Notes: generated from the letters alone by a model not told the origin. DNA of 64,000 bases from Paracoccus sp. S-4012 (GCF_009674885.1 NZ_WKKA01000001.1:62001-126000); one strand, 5' to 3'; shown: positions 42,413 through 51,762, counted from the first letter of the stretch. A program made the numbers and translations.

Positions 42413-43318
42413 ATGACAGCCCCTGAACTCCGCGGCGTTCTCACGCCAGTCGTCACCCCCTTCGACGCCGGGCTGCGGCCCGACCTGCGGCTGCTGGAGC
42501 AGCATTGCCGCTGGCTCCTCGAGCAGGGCTCGGGTCTCGCGGTCTTCGGCACCAACAGCGAGGGCAACTCGCTCAGCGTGCCCGAGAAATCCGACATCCT
42601 CGACCATCTCGTCGGCGCCGGCATCCCGGCCGCGCGGATGATGCCCGGCACCGGTGCCTGCGCGCTGCCCGATGCGGTGGAGCTGTCGCGCAAGGCCGCG
42701 AGGCTCGGCTGCGGCGGGGTGCTGCTGCTGCCGCCGTTCTACTACAAGGGCGTCGAGGATGAGGGCATCTTCCGCTTCGTGGCCGAGTTGATCGAGCGTG
42801 TCGGCGATGCGCGGCTGCGGGTCTATCTCTACCACATCCCGCCGGTGGCGCAGGTCGGCTTCTCGCTGCCGCTGATCGAGCGGCTGGTCGCGCGCTACCC
42901 GGGGCAGGTGGTCGGCATCAAGGATTCCTCGGGCGACTTCGGCTATACCAAGCAGATCATGGAGATGCTGCCCGGCTGGGGCGTGTTCTGCGGCAACGAG
43001 ATCAATCTTCGCGAGGCGATGAGCCTCGGCGCGGCCGGGTGCATCTCGGCCACCTGCAACATCAATGCAGGCCAGATCGCGAAGCTGGCCGAGGGCTGGC
43101 AGGACGAGGGTGCCGAGGTCCTGCAAGGCCAGGTCAACGCGGTCCGCGCGACCGTGTCGAAGTTCCCGATGATCGCCGCGCTGAAGGCGGTGGCCGGGCG
43201 CTTTCACGGGGCGCCGGAATGGGACCAGCCGCGCCCGCCGCTGCTGCCGCTGACGGAGGGGCAGAAGGCAGACCTCTTCGGGCAGCTCGACGGGCTGGAC
43301 TACTCGATGCGCCGTTAA
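42413..43318 (+). CDS. DapA-family (dihydrodipicolinate synthase/NAL) aldolase
   Basis: A 301-residue class I aldolase/dehydratase barrel. The N-terminal GVLTPVVTPFDAGLRPD and GTNSEGNSLSVPEK replace the usual GTTGE region; the Tyr is in RVYLYHIPPVAQVGF and the Schiff-base Lys in VVGIKDSSGDFGYTKQI near residue 169. Such enzymes join or split pyruvate from aldehydes, sugar acids or hydroxy-keto acids. Annotation as DapA itself is unsafe because lysine genes are not nearby and the TTGE motif is altered to TNSEG. ATG 42413 has no strong ribosome-binding site. It is separated by a terminator from the CoA operon. Confidence 0.88.
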   Translation: MTAPELRGVLTPVVTPFDAGLRPDLRLLEQHCRWLLEQGSGLAVFGTNSEGNSLSVPEKSDILDHLVGAGIPAARMMPGTGACALPDAVELSRKAARLGCGGVLLLPPFYYKGVEDEGIFRFVAELIERVGDARLRVYLYHIPPVAQVGFSLPLIERLVARYPGQVVGIKDSSGDFGYTKQIMEMLPGWGVFCGNEINLREAMSLGAAGCISATCNINAGQIAKLAEGWQDEGAEVLQGQVNAVRATVSKFPMIAALKAVAGRFHGAPEWDQPRPPLLPLTEGQKADLFGQLDGLDYSMRR

Positions 43319-43325
43319 GCTGCGC

Positions 43326-44219
43326 CTACTCCACCGCGGGCACCGCCTTCAGGTAACGCGCGACCGAGCGCAGGTCCTCCTCGGGCAGGTTCGAGAGCGA
43401 GCGGACCACCTCGGCCATCTGCGCCCCGGCGGTGTCGAAATCGGGCGTGAAGCCCGAGCGCAGGAAGGCCGCGATCTCGTCCTCCGACCAGGTCAGCCGT
43501 CCCGGCGTGATGTTCGGCACCCGCCCCTCGCCGGCCGGGTTGGGCGCGCCGGAGAGCCAGGCGCCACGCTGCAAGCCGCCGAACGCGTTGCGGGGCGTGT
43601 GGCACTCGCCGCAATGGGCGAGGGCCTCGGCGATGTAGCGGCCGGTCTCGGCGTCGGGCGGGACCGCCGTCACCACCCAGCCGTCCCGGACGAACATCAG
43701 GTCCCAGAGGCCGAGCGCGCGGCGGATGTTGAACGGGAACGGCACCTCATGCGCCCGGTTTTCACTCGCCACGGTTGGCAGGGTCGCCATGAAGGCGCGC
43801 AACGACACCATGTCGTTCAGCGTCATCTCCTCATAGGCGTCATAGGGCATCGCCGGATAGAGGTGCCCCTCCGGCCCAATGCCATGGAGGAGCACGTTCA
43901 CCAGGTCGGCGTCGCTCCAGCGGCCGATCCCGTGCTCGGGGTCGGGAGAGATGTTGGGGGCGTAGAAGGTGCCGAAGTCGCTGACGAAAGCCTGCCCGCC
44001 GCCGAGCCGCAGCTGGTCCTCGCCCTCGGCTCCGGGCGCGCTGTGGCAGGAGGCGCAGCCGGCGCCGTGGAAGACGTATTCGCCGCGCACCGGGTCGGCG
44101 GTCAGGCCGGAGAGTTCCGCGGCCGAGACGCTGCCCGGCCGCGTGAGAAACCAGAGGATCGCGACGGCGAGGATCGCCGCCGCGGCCAGGATCAGTCCGA
44201 AACGGTGCAGCCTCCGCAT
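43326..44219 (-). CDS. Diheme cytochrome c, membrane-anchored
   Basis: A 297-residue protein with an N-terminal hydrophobic anchor (residues about 8-25) and two heme c motifs, CASCH at residues 55-59 and CGECH near 205. ISPDPEHGIGRWSDADLVN and HLYPAMPYDAYEEMT match the cytochrome subunits of alcohol/aldehyde and Ior-type dehydrogenases, here with two hemes instead of three. ATG 44219 overlaps the stop of the upstream cytochrome c' gene (TGATG). It probably carries electrons in the periplasm. Its dehydrogenase partner is not adjacent. Confidence 0.9.
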   Translation of the reverse strand: MRRLHRFGLILAAAAILAVAILWFLTRPGSVSAAELSGLTADPVRGEYVFHGAGCASCHSAPGAEGEDQLRLGGGQAFVSDFGTFYAPNISPDPEHGIGRWSDADLVNVLLHGIGPEGHLYPAMPYDAYEEMTLNDMVSLRAFMATLPTVASENRAHEVPFPFNIRRALGLWDLMFVRDGWVVTAVPPDAETGRYIAEALAHCGECHTPRNAFGGLQRGAWLSGAPNPAGEGRVPNITPGRLTWSEDEIAAFLRSGFTPDFDTAGAQMAEVVRSLSNLPEEDLRSVARYLKAVPAVE

Positions 44220-44683
44220 CAATCCGGCTGGCGGTAGGCCTTGTGGCAGGCGCTGCAGGTCTCGCCCACCGCGCCCATCGCGCCCTGCACCGAGGCAAGG
44301 TCGGTGCCGGCGACGCCGGCCATGGCCTTGGCGGCGTCGGCCAGCGCCTGCTGCTTGGCCTCGAAATCGGCCATGTTCGTCCAGATCGCCGGCAGCGCGC
44401 GCGTGTCCTCGACCTCGCCCACGGCGGTGCCCTCGGGGAAATAGGCGTGCCAGTCGGTGCCCGCGATCACGGCGAGGTTGTCGGCGGCGACCTGGGCGAG
44501 TTCAGCGTCGTACTCGGCCTGCCCCTGGGCCATGCGGCCGAGGATGCCGAGGTTGAACGCGTGCAGATGCATCTGCGAATGACGCGCCTCGACGGCCGGG
44601 TTCTCGTTCTCGTGGGCGATGGCGGCCGTGGCGCAGAGCGCGCCTCCGAGCATGGCGAGGATGAGGTGTCTGGCGAACGGCAT
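44219..44683 (-). CDS. Cytochrome c' (class II c-type cytochrome)
   Basis: A 154-residue periplasmic protein. MPFARHLILAMLGGALCATA-AIA is a signal peptide. The mature part is a helical bundle with the heme attached near the C-terminus in CSACHKAYR (Cys143, Cys146, His147), the signature of class II cytochromes c. Cytochromes c' bind NO or act as electron carriers. ATG 44683 follows AGGGAG. It is the first gene of a two-gene unit with the diheme cytochrome. Confidence 0.9.
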   Translation of the reverse strand: MPFARHLILAMLGGALCATAAIAHENENPAVEARHSQMHLHAFNLGILGRMAQGQAEYDAELAQVAADNLAVIAGTDWHAYFPEGTAVGEVEDTRALPAIWTNMADFEAKQQALADAAKAMAGVAGTDLASVQGAMGAVGETCSACHKAYRQPD

Positions 44684-44931
44684 GATTGCTCCCTGTTTGT
44701 TGACGAGGGGGCGAGGCGGAACCGTCACCGGCGACCGTTCTGCGGCGCATGCGCCAGCATGGTCCCGACGACCTCCCCCGGCCCCCGTTTCTTCGTGCGG
44801 CCTTCGACGTTCCGGAGCGGTCGCTGCCTCGGCATCGGAGAGGTTCGCGCAGCCCCTGCGTCAATTAGTCACGGGTTGCGGCGTTTTGTCGAGGACGACG
44901 TGCGCAAGCTGCAGCGGCCGGTCCGGTCCTC

Positions 44932-45783
44932 TCAGCCGAACAGGCTCACCGCGAAGCGCAGGCTGACGAGCAGCAGGAAGATCCCGAAGGCGGCCTCGAG
45001 CCGGCGCTTGGAGAGGGAATGGGCCAGCCGAGCGCCCATCGGCGCGATCATCGTGCTGGTCGGGATGAAGAGGACCAGCCCGATCAGCGACACATAGCCG
45101 AGCGCCAGCGGCGGCTGCAGCACCGCCACCTCGGGATAGTCGGCCATGCGCGGCCAGCCGGCGAGGATGTAGCCGACGGTGCCGGGGACCGAGATCAGGA
45201 TGCCCAGGCCAGAGGAGGTCGCGATGGCCTGGTGGATCGGGCGGTTGTAGAAGGTCATGAACATGCTCGACAGCTGCCCGCCGCCGATGCCCATCAGCGC
45301 CGACAGCACCCCGATCAGCCAGCCGTAGCCGACCATCACCGGCCGGCCGGGGATGTCGTCGCCCAGCCGCCAGCTGTCCTTGCCGAAGAGCAGCCGGATC
45401 CCCGAGACGCCGGCGACGAGGACGAACACCGCCATGAACACCGCGGCCGGGGCGAAGCGCGCGATGACGCTGCCCATGACCACGCCCACGACCACCGGCA
45501 CCGCCCATACCCTGAGGATCGAGAGGTCCACCGCCCCCTTGGCCCGATGCGCGTTGAACGAGCGGATCGAGGTCGGGATGATGATCGCGAGCGAGGTGCC
45601 GACGCAGAGCGGCATCCGCACCGCCTCGGGGACCTCGAGCAGGCGGAACAGCTCGTAGAGGATCGGCACCGCGACCGCGCCTCCGCCGACGCCGAAAACC
45701 CCGGCGAGGAGGCCGGTGAGCGCCCCGGCGGCGAGGACCGCGACGAGGAGCCATGCGTATTCCAGAAGCGAAGCGTCGTGCAC
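44932..45783 (-). CDS. TSUP/TauE-SafE family permease
   Basis: A 283-residue membrane protein with about eight hydrophobic helices and the duplicated family motif: GLLAGVFGVGGGAVAVPIL near residue 23 and GVLSALMGIGGGQLSSMF in the second half. Family members export sulfite, sulfoacetate or other organosulfur anions or import related acids. The start is GTG 45783 with AGGAAC upstream. It lies 78 bases from the AbrB-type gene on the same strand, so they may be co-transcribed. A sulfur role would fit the sox genes at 58-60 kb and a sulfonate-type ABC importer, but the sequence does not show it. Confidence 0.88.
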   Translation of the reverse strand: MHDASLLEYAWLLVAVLAAGALTGLLAGVFGVGGGAVAVPILYELFRLLEVPEAVRMPLCVGTSLAIIIPTSIRSFNAHRAKGAVDLSILRVWAVPVVVGVVMGSVIARFAPAAVFMAVFVLVAGVSGIRLLFGKDSWRLGDDIPGRPVMVGYGWLIGVLSALMGIGGGQLSSMFMTFYNRPIHQAIATSSGLGILISVPGTVGYILAGWPRMADYPEVAVLQPPLALGYVSLIGLVLFIPTSTMIAPMGARLAHSLSKRRLEAAFGIFLLLVSLRFAVSLFG

Positions 45784-45861
45784 CGGGTGGGTTCCTGTCG
45801 GCTGGAGGGGTCGTGAGCGGATGACTATGACGGCGTTGCCGGCTTGACCACCATGCGCGGT

Positions 45862-46959
45862 TCAGGCCCGCCCCGAGCCGACGCCCCAGTGGCGCGCCAG
45901 CCGGTCGGTGAGGCCGATGATCGTCCCCGCAAAGGGCAGGATGATGAAGATCCGCACGAGGTGGAAGGCGGTTACGACCGCCAGCCCCTCCTGCAGGATC
46001 TTGGCCGTCAGCGCCATCTCGGTGACGCTGCCCGGCGCGGTGGCCAGCACCATCACCTGCCATGGCTGACGGGTCCACCAGGCGAGGCCCAGCCCCATCA
46101 GGATGCAGAGCGCGATCATCAGCGCCGAGGCCACGATCGCGCCGGGGATGAAGCCGCGCGCCCGCAGCAGGAGCTCGCGGTCGAAGACCGCGCCCAGCCA
46201 GACGCCGAGGAACACCTGCGCCAGCACGAGAACCGGATAGGGATGGGCGGTGATCGGCAGGCTCAGCGCCGCCGCGAGCGCCGCGCCGCCGAGGGAGCCG
46301 ACGAAGTAGGGGTTCGCCATCCTCACCGCGCGGGCGACGAGCGCCCCCGCGAACCCCGCGGCGGCGAGGAGCAGCGCGCCGCCGGGCGTCCACGGCACGG
46401 CGCTGAGGACCGCGACCGGATCGCCGATGCTGCCGTCGAGGGCCACGATCACCGGCGGGATGACGGTCACGATCAGCATGATCCGCAGCGTCTGCGCGAA
46501 GATCACCGGCCCCGGCGAGACGCCGTGCCGCACCGCGAGATTGGCGCTCTCGACCGGTCCCATGGGGATCGCAGACAGCGCCGCCGTGACCACGTCGACC
46601 CGCGCCATGCGCATGAGGCTCGCCGCGACGACGAAGCCGAGGCCGATCGTGACCATGGCCGCCCCGACCATCGGCGCCAGCAGCGATCCCATCGTCCGCA
46701 CCGCCTCGGGGGTGAAGGACAGCCCCACCGAACTTGCGACAAGCATCTGGCCGAGCTGGCGGCTCTGCACCGGGATGTTCACCGGCCGGTCGAAGAGCCG
46801 CACCGCCGCTGCGAAGACCATGGCCCCGAACATCCAGGGCAGCGGGAACCTGACCCAATGCGCAACGAAGCCGCAGGCGAGCGCGCCGGCGTAGATCAGA
46901 ACCGCATGGATCAGCCGCGCGAGCAGCGCCGGTCTGGGCTTTCTGACGTAGCTCGGCAT
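45862..46959 (-). CDS. AbrB-family (YgfX/Gate-type) membrane protein, copy 1
   Basis: A 365-residue polytopic protein of the AbrB (ammonia monooxygenase-named) transporter family, with two repeated halves each of about five helices. Motifs include LPWMFGAMVFAAAVRLF, GQMLVASSVGLSFTPEAV and, in the second half, VLVLAQVFLGVWLGAVFD and LATAPGSVTEMALTAKIL. ATG 46959 follows GGGAGA by 5 bases. The family often accompanies tripartite tricarboxylate transporter genes; here it diverges from tctCBA, and a second copy sits directly after tctA. Function is uncertain. Confidence 0.85.
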   Translation of the reverse strand: MPSYVRKPRPALLARLIHAVLIYAGALACGFVAHWVRFPLPWMFGAMVFAAAVRLFDRPVNIPVQSRQLGQMLVASSVGLSFTPEAVRTMGSLLAPMVGAAMVTIGLGFVVAASLMRMARVDVVTAALSAIPMGPVESANLAVRHGVSPGPVIFAQTLRIMLIVTVIPPVIVALDGSIGDPVAVLSAVPWTPGGALLLAAAGFAGALVARAVRMANPYFVGSLGGAALAAALSLPITAHPYPVLVLAQVFLGVWLGAVFDRELLLRARGFIPGAIVASALMIALCILMGLGLAWWTRQPWQVMVLATAPGSVTEMALTAKILQEGLAVVTAFHLVRIFIILPFAGTIIGLTDRLARHWGVGSGRA

Positions 46960-47729
46960 GGCGTCTCCCGGCTCCTCCGTCGCCTCCATAGCGCCGGGCG
47001 GAAGCGGGATGCCAGCCGCGAAAGCCGGGCGGCGATGCGGGGGAAGGCTCGGGCAGGCGCCGGCAAGCGGAGCGTTGGCGGGCTCGGGGACTCGTTTGGC
47101 GCGGGGAGAGATCAGGCGTTTTCTTGAAAAAGGAGAGGGACGGAAACAAGCTGCAACTATGAGTTGCTCAATTCCGCATGAGTGTTCCGCAACGCCATGT
47201 CTTTTTAGCAGGAAGCATATTTCGGACCACGGACCATGCGGAATGCGGATTTTCTCTGGACAGGCGGAAAGCCGCTCGCTTAATCTCAACCCAAGGAGGG
47301 GGTAATCGGGACAAGACTTGTTGTCGAAGGAGGCCGCTTGATATGCGCGAGCCTGCAAGGAGCGGTCATTTTTTCCAATGTTTGCAATTCCGGTCGGGAT
47401 CCGAAGCCTGCGCTGATTTTATACTGGCGTGTTACGATGCGTATTTCATCGCGGATCCCTGACCGTCCCGTTTTCACCGCAGTCGGAAACGGAAATCGAA
47501 TAACACCGGACTCTCGCGTGGCTCAGGCTGCTGGTTCAGGTTTGCCGCCACCCGCACCGCTATCCCAAGGGCGGCGGTGTGCGTCGGCGAGCCTCGACCT
47601 CCCGTCACCGAACCGGCAGGGCCCTGCCAGCAACCCCGTTGCACGAGCCGCGATTTTGGCCTCAACTCGCGCGGACGAACCGGAGCGCGCGCCTCGCAGC
47701 ACGCGCCAGACAACAGGGAGAACGGTTTC
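46960..47729. other. Long divergent regulatory region between abrB-like and tctC
   Basis: Seven hundred seventy bases, less GC-rich than the flanks (notably 47110-47480), with no supported gene. It holds the repeated TGCGGAA-type motifs at 47171-47250, a near-palindrome ACAAGACTTGT at 47311-47321, and a TATACT box near 47420 without a good -35. It probably contains the promoters of both transcription units. Confidence 0.5.
47171..47250. repeat. Cluster of TTCCGCA/TGCGGAA heptamers, candidate operator array
   Basis: ATTCCGCAT at 47171-47179 and ATGCGGAAT at 47236-47244 are a perfect 9-bp inverted pair. A further TTCCGCA is at 47185-47191 and a near copy TGCGGAT at 47244-47250. Four related heptamers within 80 bases upstream of tctC suggest a multi-site regulator. 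Confidence 0.45.
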
Positions 47730-48680
47730 ATGATCCGGACATTGATCGGCGCGGCGGCCGCGGTGGTGACGACGGCGGGGCTCGCCATGGCCGACCCGGC
47801 GGTGGTGATGGCGCCCGGCGGCCCCGGCGGCGGCTACGACGCGATGGCGCGCCAGCCCTTCGAGGCGATGGCGGCGGACGGCATCTTCACCGATGGCGCG
47901 ACCTTCACCAACCGCGGCGGCGCCGGCGGCACCATCGGCCTGGCGGAGTTCGTCAACGCCAACCGCGGCAACGACAACGCCGTCATGTCGATGGGCTCGA
48001 TCCTCGTCGGCGGCATCCTGCTGAACGACTCGCCGGTGACGCTCGAGGACGTGACGCCGCTCGCGCGGCTCATCAACGACACCGGCGTCGTCGCGGTGGG
48101 CACCAACAGCCCGTTCCAGACCATCGACGACCTGGTGGCCGCGATGAAGGAGAATCTGGGCGGGGTCTCGATCGGCGGCGGCTCGGCCGGCGGCGTGGAC
48201 CATATCGCTGCGGCGCTGATCGCGCAGGGGGCCGGGCTGGACCCGAAGGCGGTCAACTACATCGCCTATGATTCCGGCGCCGACGCCGTCACCGCCATCG
48301 GTGGCGGCGCGATCACGGCCGCGATCTCGGGCGTCAGCGAGTTCAAGCCCATGGCCGACGCCGGCCGCATCCGCATCCTCGCGGTGACCTCGGAGGAACG
48401 CTTCCCCGGCATCGACGCGCCGTCGCTGAAGGAAGCCGGCATCGACGTGGCGATCGGCAACTGGCGCGGCTGGGTCGGCGCCCCGGACATGTCCGAGGAG
48501 GGCCGGCAGATGTGGCTCGACCGGCTGACCCGGATGCATGAGGGCGAGGCCTGGCAGAAGGTGTTGGAGACCCAGGGCTGGGAGGACGCCTTCCTCGCCG
48601 GGGAGGACTTCGTCGCCTTCCTCGAGGAGGAGAAGGCGCGTCAGGCGGGCGTTCTGCGCGACATCGGCCTGATCGACTGA
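47730..48680 (+). CDS. tctC: TctC/Bug-family tricarboxylate-binding protein
   Basis: A 316-residue periplasmic binding protein of the tripartite tricarboxylate transporter (TTT). MIRTLIGAAAAVVTTAGLAM then ADP is the signal peptide. Marks are the VMAPGGPGGGYDAMARQPF loop that binds carboxylates, NRGGAGGTIGLAEFVN, and GGSAGGVDHIAAALIAQ. It captures a carboxylic acid for TctAB. ATG 47730 follows GGGAG by 9 bases. A stable hairpin separates it from tctB, a common way to make more binding protein than membrane subunits. Confidence 0.92.
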   Translation: MIRTLIGAAAAVVTTAGLAMADPAVVMAPGGPGGGYDAMARQPFEAMAADGIFTDGATFTNRGGAGGTIGLAEFVNANRGNDNAVMSMGSILVGGILLNDSPVTLEDVTPLARLINDTGVVAVGTNSPFQTIDDLVAAMKENLGGVSIGGGSAGGVDHIAAALIAQGAGLDPKAVNYIAYDSGADAVTAIGGGAITAAISGVSEFKPMADAGRIRILAVTSEERFPGIDAPSLKEAGIDVAIGNWRGWVGAPDMSEEGRQMWLDRLTRMHEGEAWQKVLETQGWEDAFLAGEDFVAFLEEEKARQAGVLRDIGLID

Positions 48681-48686
48681 TCCTTC

Positions 48687-48709
48687 GGGCCGGGCCGCAC
48701 GCCCGGCCC
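48687..48709 (+). terminator. Stable hairpin between tctC and tctB (attenuator-like)
   Basis: GGGCCGGGC (48687-48695) and GCCCGGCCC (48701-48709) form a perfect 9-bp GC stem with a 5-base loop. No T run follows, so it is better read as an mRNA-stabilising or partial attenuation hairpin than as a full terminator. Confidence 0.6.
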
Positions 48710-48732
48710 TTCCAGCTAAAGGGGCGCCCCGG

Positions 48733-49212
48733 ATGGAACAGCAGAAGCGGCCCTACTGGCTCGCGGCGGCGGTGGCCCTCTGGGGCATTGTCTGGGTCTG
48801 GCAGGGGCTGCGGCTGCCCCTGACCGACCGCTACGCCTATATCGGCCCCGGCCTGCCGGTGGTGGGGATCGGGGCGGGTCTGGTGATCCTCGCGCTGATC
48901 CTCGCGCTGCAGATCCGCGGCGGCGTGCCCTTCGAGGAGCAGTCGGCCGAGGATGTCTCGGCCGATCACCACGTCTCGTGGTACGGCCTGGCCTTCGCGG
49001 CGGCGGGCGCGGCGGTGCCGATGCTGACGATGCGCCATCTCGGCTTCGTCATCACCTGCATGCTGGCCTTCTGGCTCATCACCCGCGCCTTCCGCTCGCC
49101 CCGGCCCGCCCTCGACCTGGTGATCGGCGCCGTCGTGTCGCTGGGCGCCTGGTATCTCTTCCGCCTGCTCGGCGTGCAGCTGGGCGGCCTCCTTCCGATC
49201 GCGGGGATCTGA
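48733..49212 (+). CDS. tctB: TctB small membrane subunit of the tricarboxylate transporter
   Basis: A 159-residue protein with four hydrophobic helices (AAAVALWGIVWVWQGL, GIGAGLVILALILAL, a pair around YGLAFAAAGAAVPML and LVIGAVVSLGAWYLF), the size and topology of TctB. The short cytoplasmic loop between helices 2 and 3 is acidic. It has the usual place between the binding protein and the large subunit and lies 3 bases before tctA. It is assigned mainly by context and topology. Confidence 0.85.
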   Translation: MEQQKRPYWLAAAVALWGIVWVWQGLRLPLTDRYAYIGPGLPVVGIGAGLVILALILALQIRGGVPFEEQSAEDVSADHHVSWYGLAFAAAGAAVPMLTMRHLGFVITCMLAFWLITRAFRSPRPALDLVIGAVVSLGAWYLFRLLGVQLGGLLPIAGI

Positions 49213-49215
49213 ACC

Positions 49216-50721
49216 ATGGACGCCCTTGCCGCGCTGTTCGACGGCTTTGCCATCGCGCTGCAACCGATCAACCTGATGTGGGCGCTGATCGGCACCTTCA
49301 TGGGCACCGCCGTCGGCGTGCTGCCCGGCATCGGCCCGGCGCTGACCATCGCGCTGCTGCTGCCGGTCACGGCCAATGTCGCGCCGACCTCGGCCTTCAT
49401 CATGTTCGCGGGCATCTTCTACGGCGCGATGTATGGCGGCTCGACCACCTCGATCCTGCTCAACACGCCGGGCGAAAGCGGGTCGATGATGACCGCGCTC
49501 GAGGGCAACAAGATGGCGCGCAAGGGCCGCGGCGCGGCGGCGCTGGCCACCGCCGCCATCGGCAGCTTCGTCGCCGGGACCATCGCCACGCTGGGCCTGA
49601 CCTTCCTCGCGCCGCCGATCGCGGAGCTGGCCTTCATCTTCACCCCGCCCGACTATTTCGCGCTGATGCTGCTGGCATTCCTGTCGGTCTCGGTCGTTCT
49701 GGGCGCCTCGCGGGTGCGCGGCTTCATCGCGCTCTTCATCGGCCTCGCCCTCGGCCTGATGGGCATCGACTCGCAGTCGGGCGTGCAGCGGCTGACCTTC
49801 GGCCTTCCGGCGCTGCTCGACGGGGTCGAGATGACGGTGGTGCTGGTCTCGCTTTTCGCCATCGGCGAGACGCTCTATGTCGCGAGCCGCTTCGCCGGGC
49901 AGCCGCCGAACCTGAACCCGCTTGCGGGCGGCGCCTGGATGACGCGCGCGGACTGGCGGCGCTCGTGGAAGCCGTGGCTGCGCGGGACCGCGATCGGCTT
50001 TCCCATCGGCGCGCTGCCGGCCGGCGGGTCCGAGATCCCGACCTTCCTCTCCTACGCGGCCGAGCGCCGCCTCACCGCCCACCCCGAGGAGTTCGGGCAT
50101 GGCGCGATCGAGGGCGTCGCCGGGCCCGAGGCCGCCAACAACGCCTCCGCCGCGGGCGTGCTGGTCCCGCTGCTGACGCTGGGCCTGCCGACCTCGGCCA
50201 CGGCGGCGATCCTGCTCGCGGCGTTCCAGAACTACGGGCTGCAGCCGGGACCGCTGCTGTTCATCAACTCGGGCGATCTCGTCTGGGCGCTGATCGCGTC
50301 CCTCTATGTCGGCAACCTGATGCTGCTGATCCTGAACCTGCCGCTGGTCGGCCTCTGGGTCAGGCTGCTCTTCATCCCGAGACCCTATCTCTACGCCGGC
50401 ATCCTGATCTTCGCGCTCGTGGGCATCTGGGGGGTGGCGAACTCCTGGATGGACCTTGCGATGATGTTCGGGGTCGGGCTGATGGGTTATGTGATGCGGG
50501 TCTATGACTTCCCCATCGCGCCGGTGCTGATCGGCCTGATCCTCGGCCCCATGGCCGAGGTGCAGCTGCGCCGCGCCCTCGCCATCGGGCAGGGCGACCC
50601 GATGGCGCTGGTCTCGACGCCGCTCTCGGCGGTGTTGGTGACGATCTGCGTGCTGATCCTCGTGGTGCCGCCGGTGCTGAGCTGGCGGCGCGCGCGCAGG
50701 GTCGCGGCGGGGAGCACGTGA
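49216..50721 (+). CDS. tctA: TctA large membrane subunit of the tricarboxylate transporter
   Basis: A 501-residue membrane protein with about 11-12 helices. It contains the family hallmark [20 protein letters not shown] near residue 33 and the second copy region [20 protein letters not shown], plus [19 protein letters not shown]. These glycine/proline-rich loops form the transport path. Driven by ion gradient, it imports the carboxylate delivered by TctC. ATG 49216 comes 3 bases after tctB. An AbrB-type gene follows 9 bases after its stop. Confidence 0.94.
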   Translation: MDALAALFDGFAIALQPINLMWALIGTFMGTAVGVLPGIGPALTIALLLPVTANVAPTSAFIMFAGIFYGAMYGGSTTSILLNTPGESGSMMTALEGNKMARKGRGAAALATAAIGSFVAGTIATLGLTFLAPPIAELAFIFTPPDYFALMLLAFLSVSVVLGASRVRGFIALFIGLALGLMGIDSQSGVQRLTFGLPALLDGVEMTVVLVSLFAIGETLYVASRFAGQPPNLNPLAGGAWMTRADWRRSWKPWLRGTAIGFPIGALPAGGSEIPTFLSYAAERRLTAHPEEFGHGAIEGVAGPEAANNASAAGVLVPLLTLGLPTSATAAILLAAFQNYGLQPGPLLFINSGDLVWALIASLYVGNLMLLILNLPLVGLWVRLLFIPRPYLYAGILIFALVGIWGVANSWMDLAMMFGVGLMGYVMRVYDFPIAPVLIGLILGPMAEVQLRRALAIGQGDPMALVSTPLSAVLVTICVLILVVPPVLSWRRARRVAAGST

Positions 50722-50730
50722 ACCGGGGTC

Positions 50731-51762
50731 ATGGGCCGCAGGGAGAGACTGAGGCAACGGGCGCTGACGCTGGCTGCTGCCGCCGCGGGCGTGGCGCTGT
50801 TCCAGCTGCTCGGCCTCCCCCTTCCGTTCCTGTTCGGCCCGATGTTCGCCTGCCTCGCCGCCGCCCTCGCGGGCTGGCCGCTGATGGGCATGGGGCGGCT
50901 TTCGGTTGCGGCGCGGGCGGTCCTCGGCGTGGCGGTCGGCGCCTCGCTGACGCCTGCGGTTGTCTCGCTGATCCCGAACATGCTGGGATCGGTGGCGCTG
51001 ATGCCGGTCTATATCGTCGCTATCGCGGCGGTCGGCGTGCCCTTCTTCCAGCGGTTCGGCGGCTATGACCGCGTCACCGCCTTCTTCGCCGCCATGCCGG
51101 GCGGCGCGGCCGACATGGTCATCTTCGGCGAGGCCGCGGGCGGCGACACGCGGGCGCTGTCGCTGATCCATGCGACGCGGGTGCTGGTGATCGTGGTGGT
51201 CGTCCCGATCGTGCTGACGCAGGTCTACGGCGCCACCCTCATCAACCCGATCGGCGCGCCGCTGAACGAGGTGCCGCTGGTCGAGCTGCTGCTGATGATC
51301 TTCGCCGGCGCCCTCGGCTGGTTGGGGGCCGAGCGGGTCGGCCTCTTCGGCGCCGCGGTCCTGGGACCGTTGATCGTGGCGGGCGTGCTGTCGATGGCGG
51401 GGCTGATCCACGTCCGCCCGCCGCGCGAGGCGATGATGGCGGCGCAGTTCCTGATCGGTCTCGGCATCGGCGTGCAATATGTGGGCGTCACCCTGCGCGA
51501 GCTGCGCCGCACCGTGACGCTGGCCGCCGCCTTCATGCTGTTGCTGGCCGCGCTCGCCGGCATCTTCACCGAGATCGTGGTCCTCACCGGCCTCGCGCCC
51601 CCGGTCGAGGGCTTCCTCGCCTTCGCGCCGGGCGGGCAGGCCGAGATGGTGACGCTGGCGATCATCGCCGGGGCGGATCTGGGCTTTGTCGTGACGCATC
51701 ACCTCGTCCGGGTGATGCTGGTGCTGCTCGGCGCGCCGCTGGTCATGCGCGGGCGGCGCTGA
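50731..51762 (+). CDS. AbrB-family membrane protein, copy 2
   Basis: A 343-residue polytopic protein. LPFLFGPMFACLAAALAGW, GVAVGASLTPAVVSLI, MPGGAADMVIFGEAAGGD and the second-half repeats QFLIGLGIGVQYVGVTL and FAPGGQAEMVTLAIIAGADL match the AbrB family and mirror copy 1 at 45.9 kb. ATG 50731 follows the tctA stop by 9 bases, so it is the fourth gene of the tct operon. A paired hairpin terminator follows directly. It may be an additional permease or an accessory subunit of the transporter. Confidence 0.88.
   Translation: MGRRERLRQRALTLAAAAAGVALFQLLGLPLPFLFGPMFACLAAALAGWPLMGMGRLSVAARAVLGVAVGASLTPAVVSLIPNMLGSVALMPVYIVAIAAVGVPFFQRFGGYDRVTAFFAAMPGGAADMVIFGEAAGGDTRALSLIHATRVLVIVVVVPIVLTQVYGATLINPIGAPLNEVPLVELLLMIFAGALGWLGAERVGLFGAAVLGPLIVAGVLSMAGLIHVRPPREAMMAAQFLIGLGIGVQYVGVTLRELRRTVTLAAAFMLLLAALAGIFTEIVVLTGLAPPVEGFLAFAPGGQAEMVTLAIIAGADLGFVVTHHLVRVMLVLLGAPLVMRGRR

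Noticed and set aside
42413..43318. Naming the barrel aldolase dapA (lysine biosynthesis)
   Set aside because: The TTGE motif is altered, no lysine genes are nearby, and the family has many catabolic members.
48343..51702. 1119-residue open frame on the minus strand over tctC-tctB-tctA-abrB
   Set aside because: It lies antisense to four well-supported genes, is made almost wholly of Arg/His/Gly/Asp/Gln and has no domain pattern. Such frames arise from GC-rich codon use on the opposite strand.
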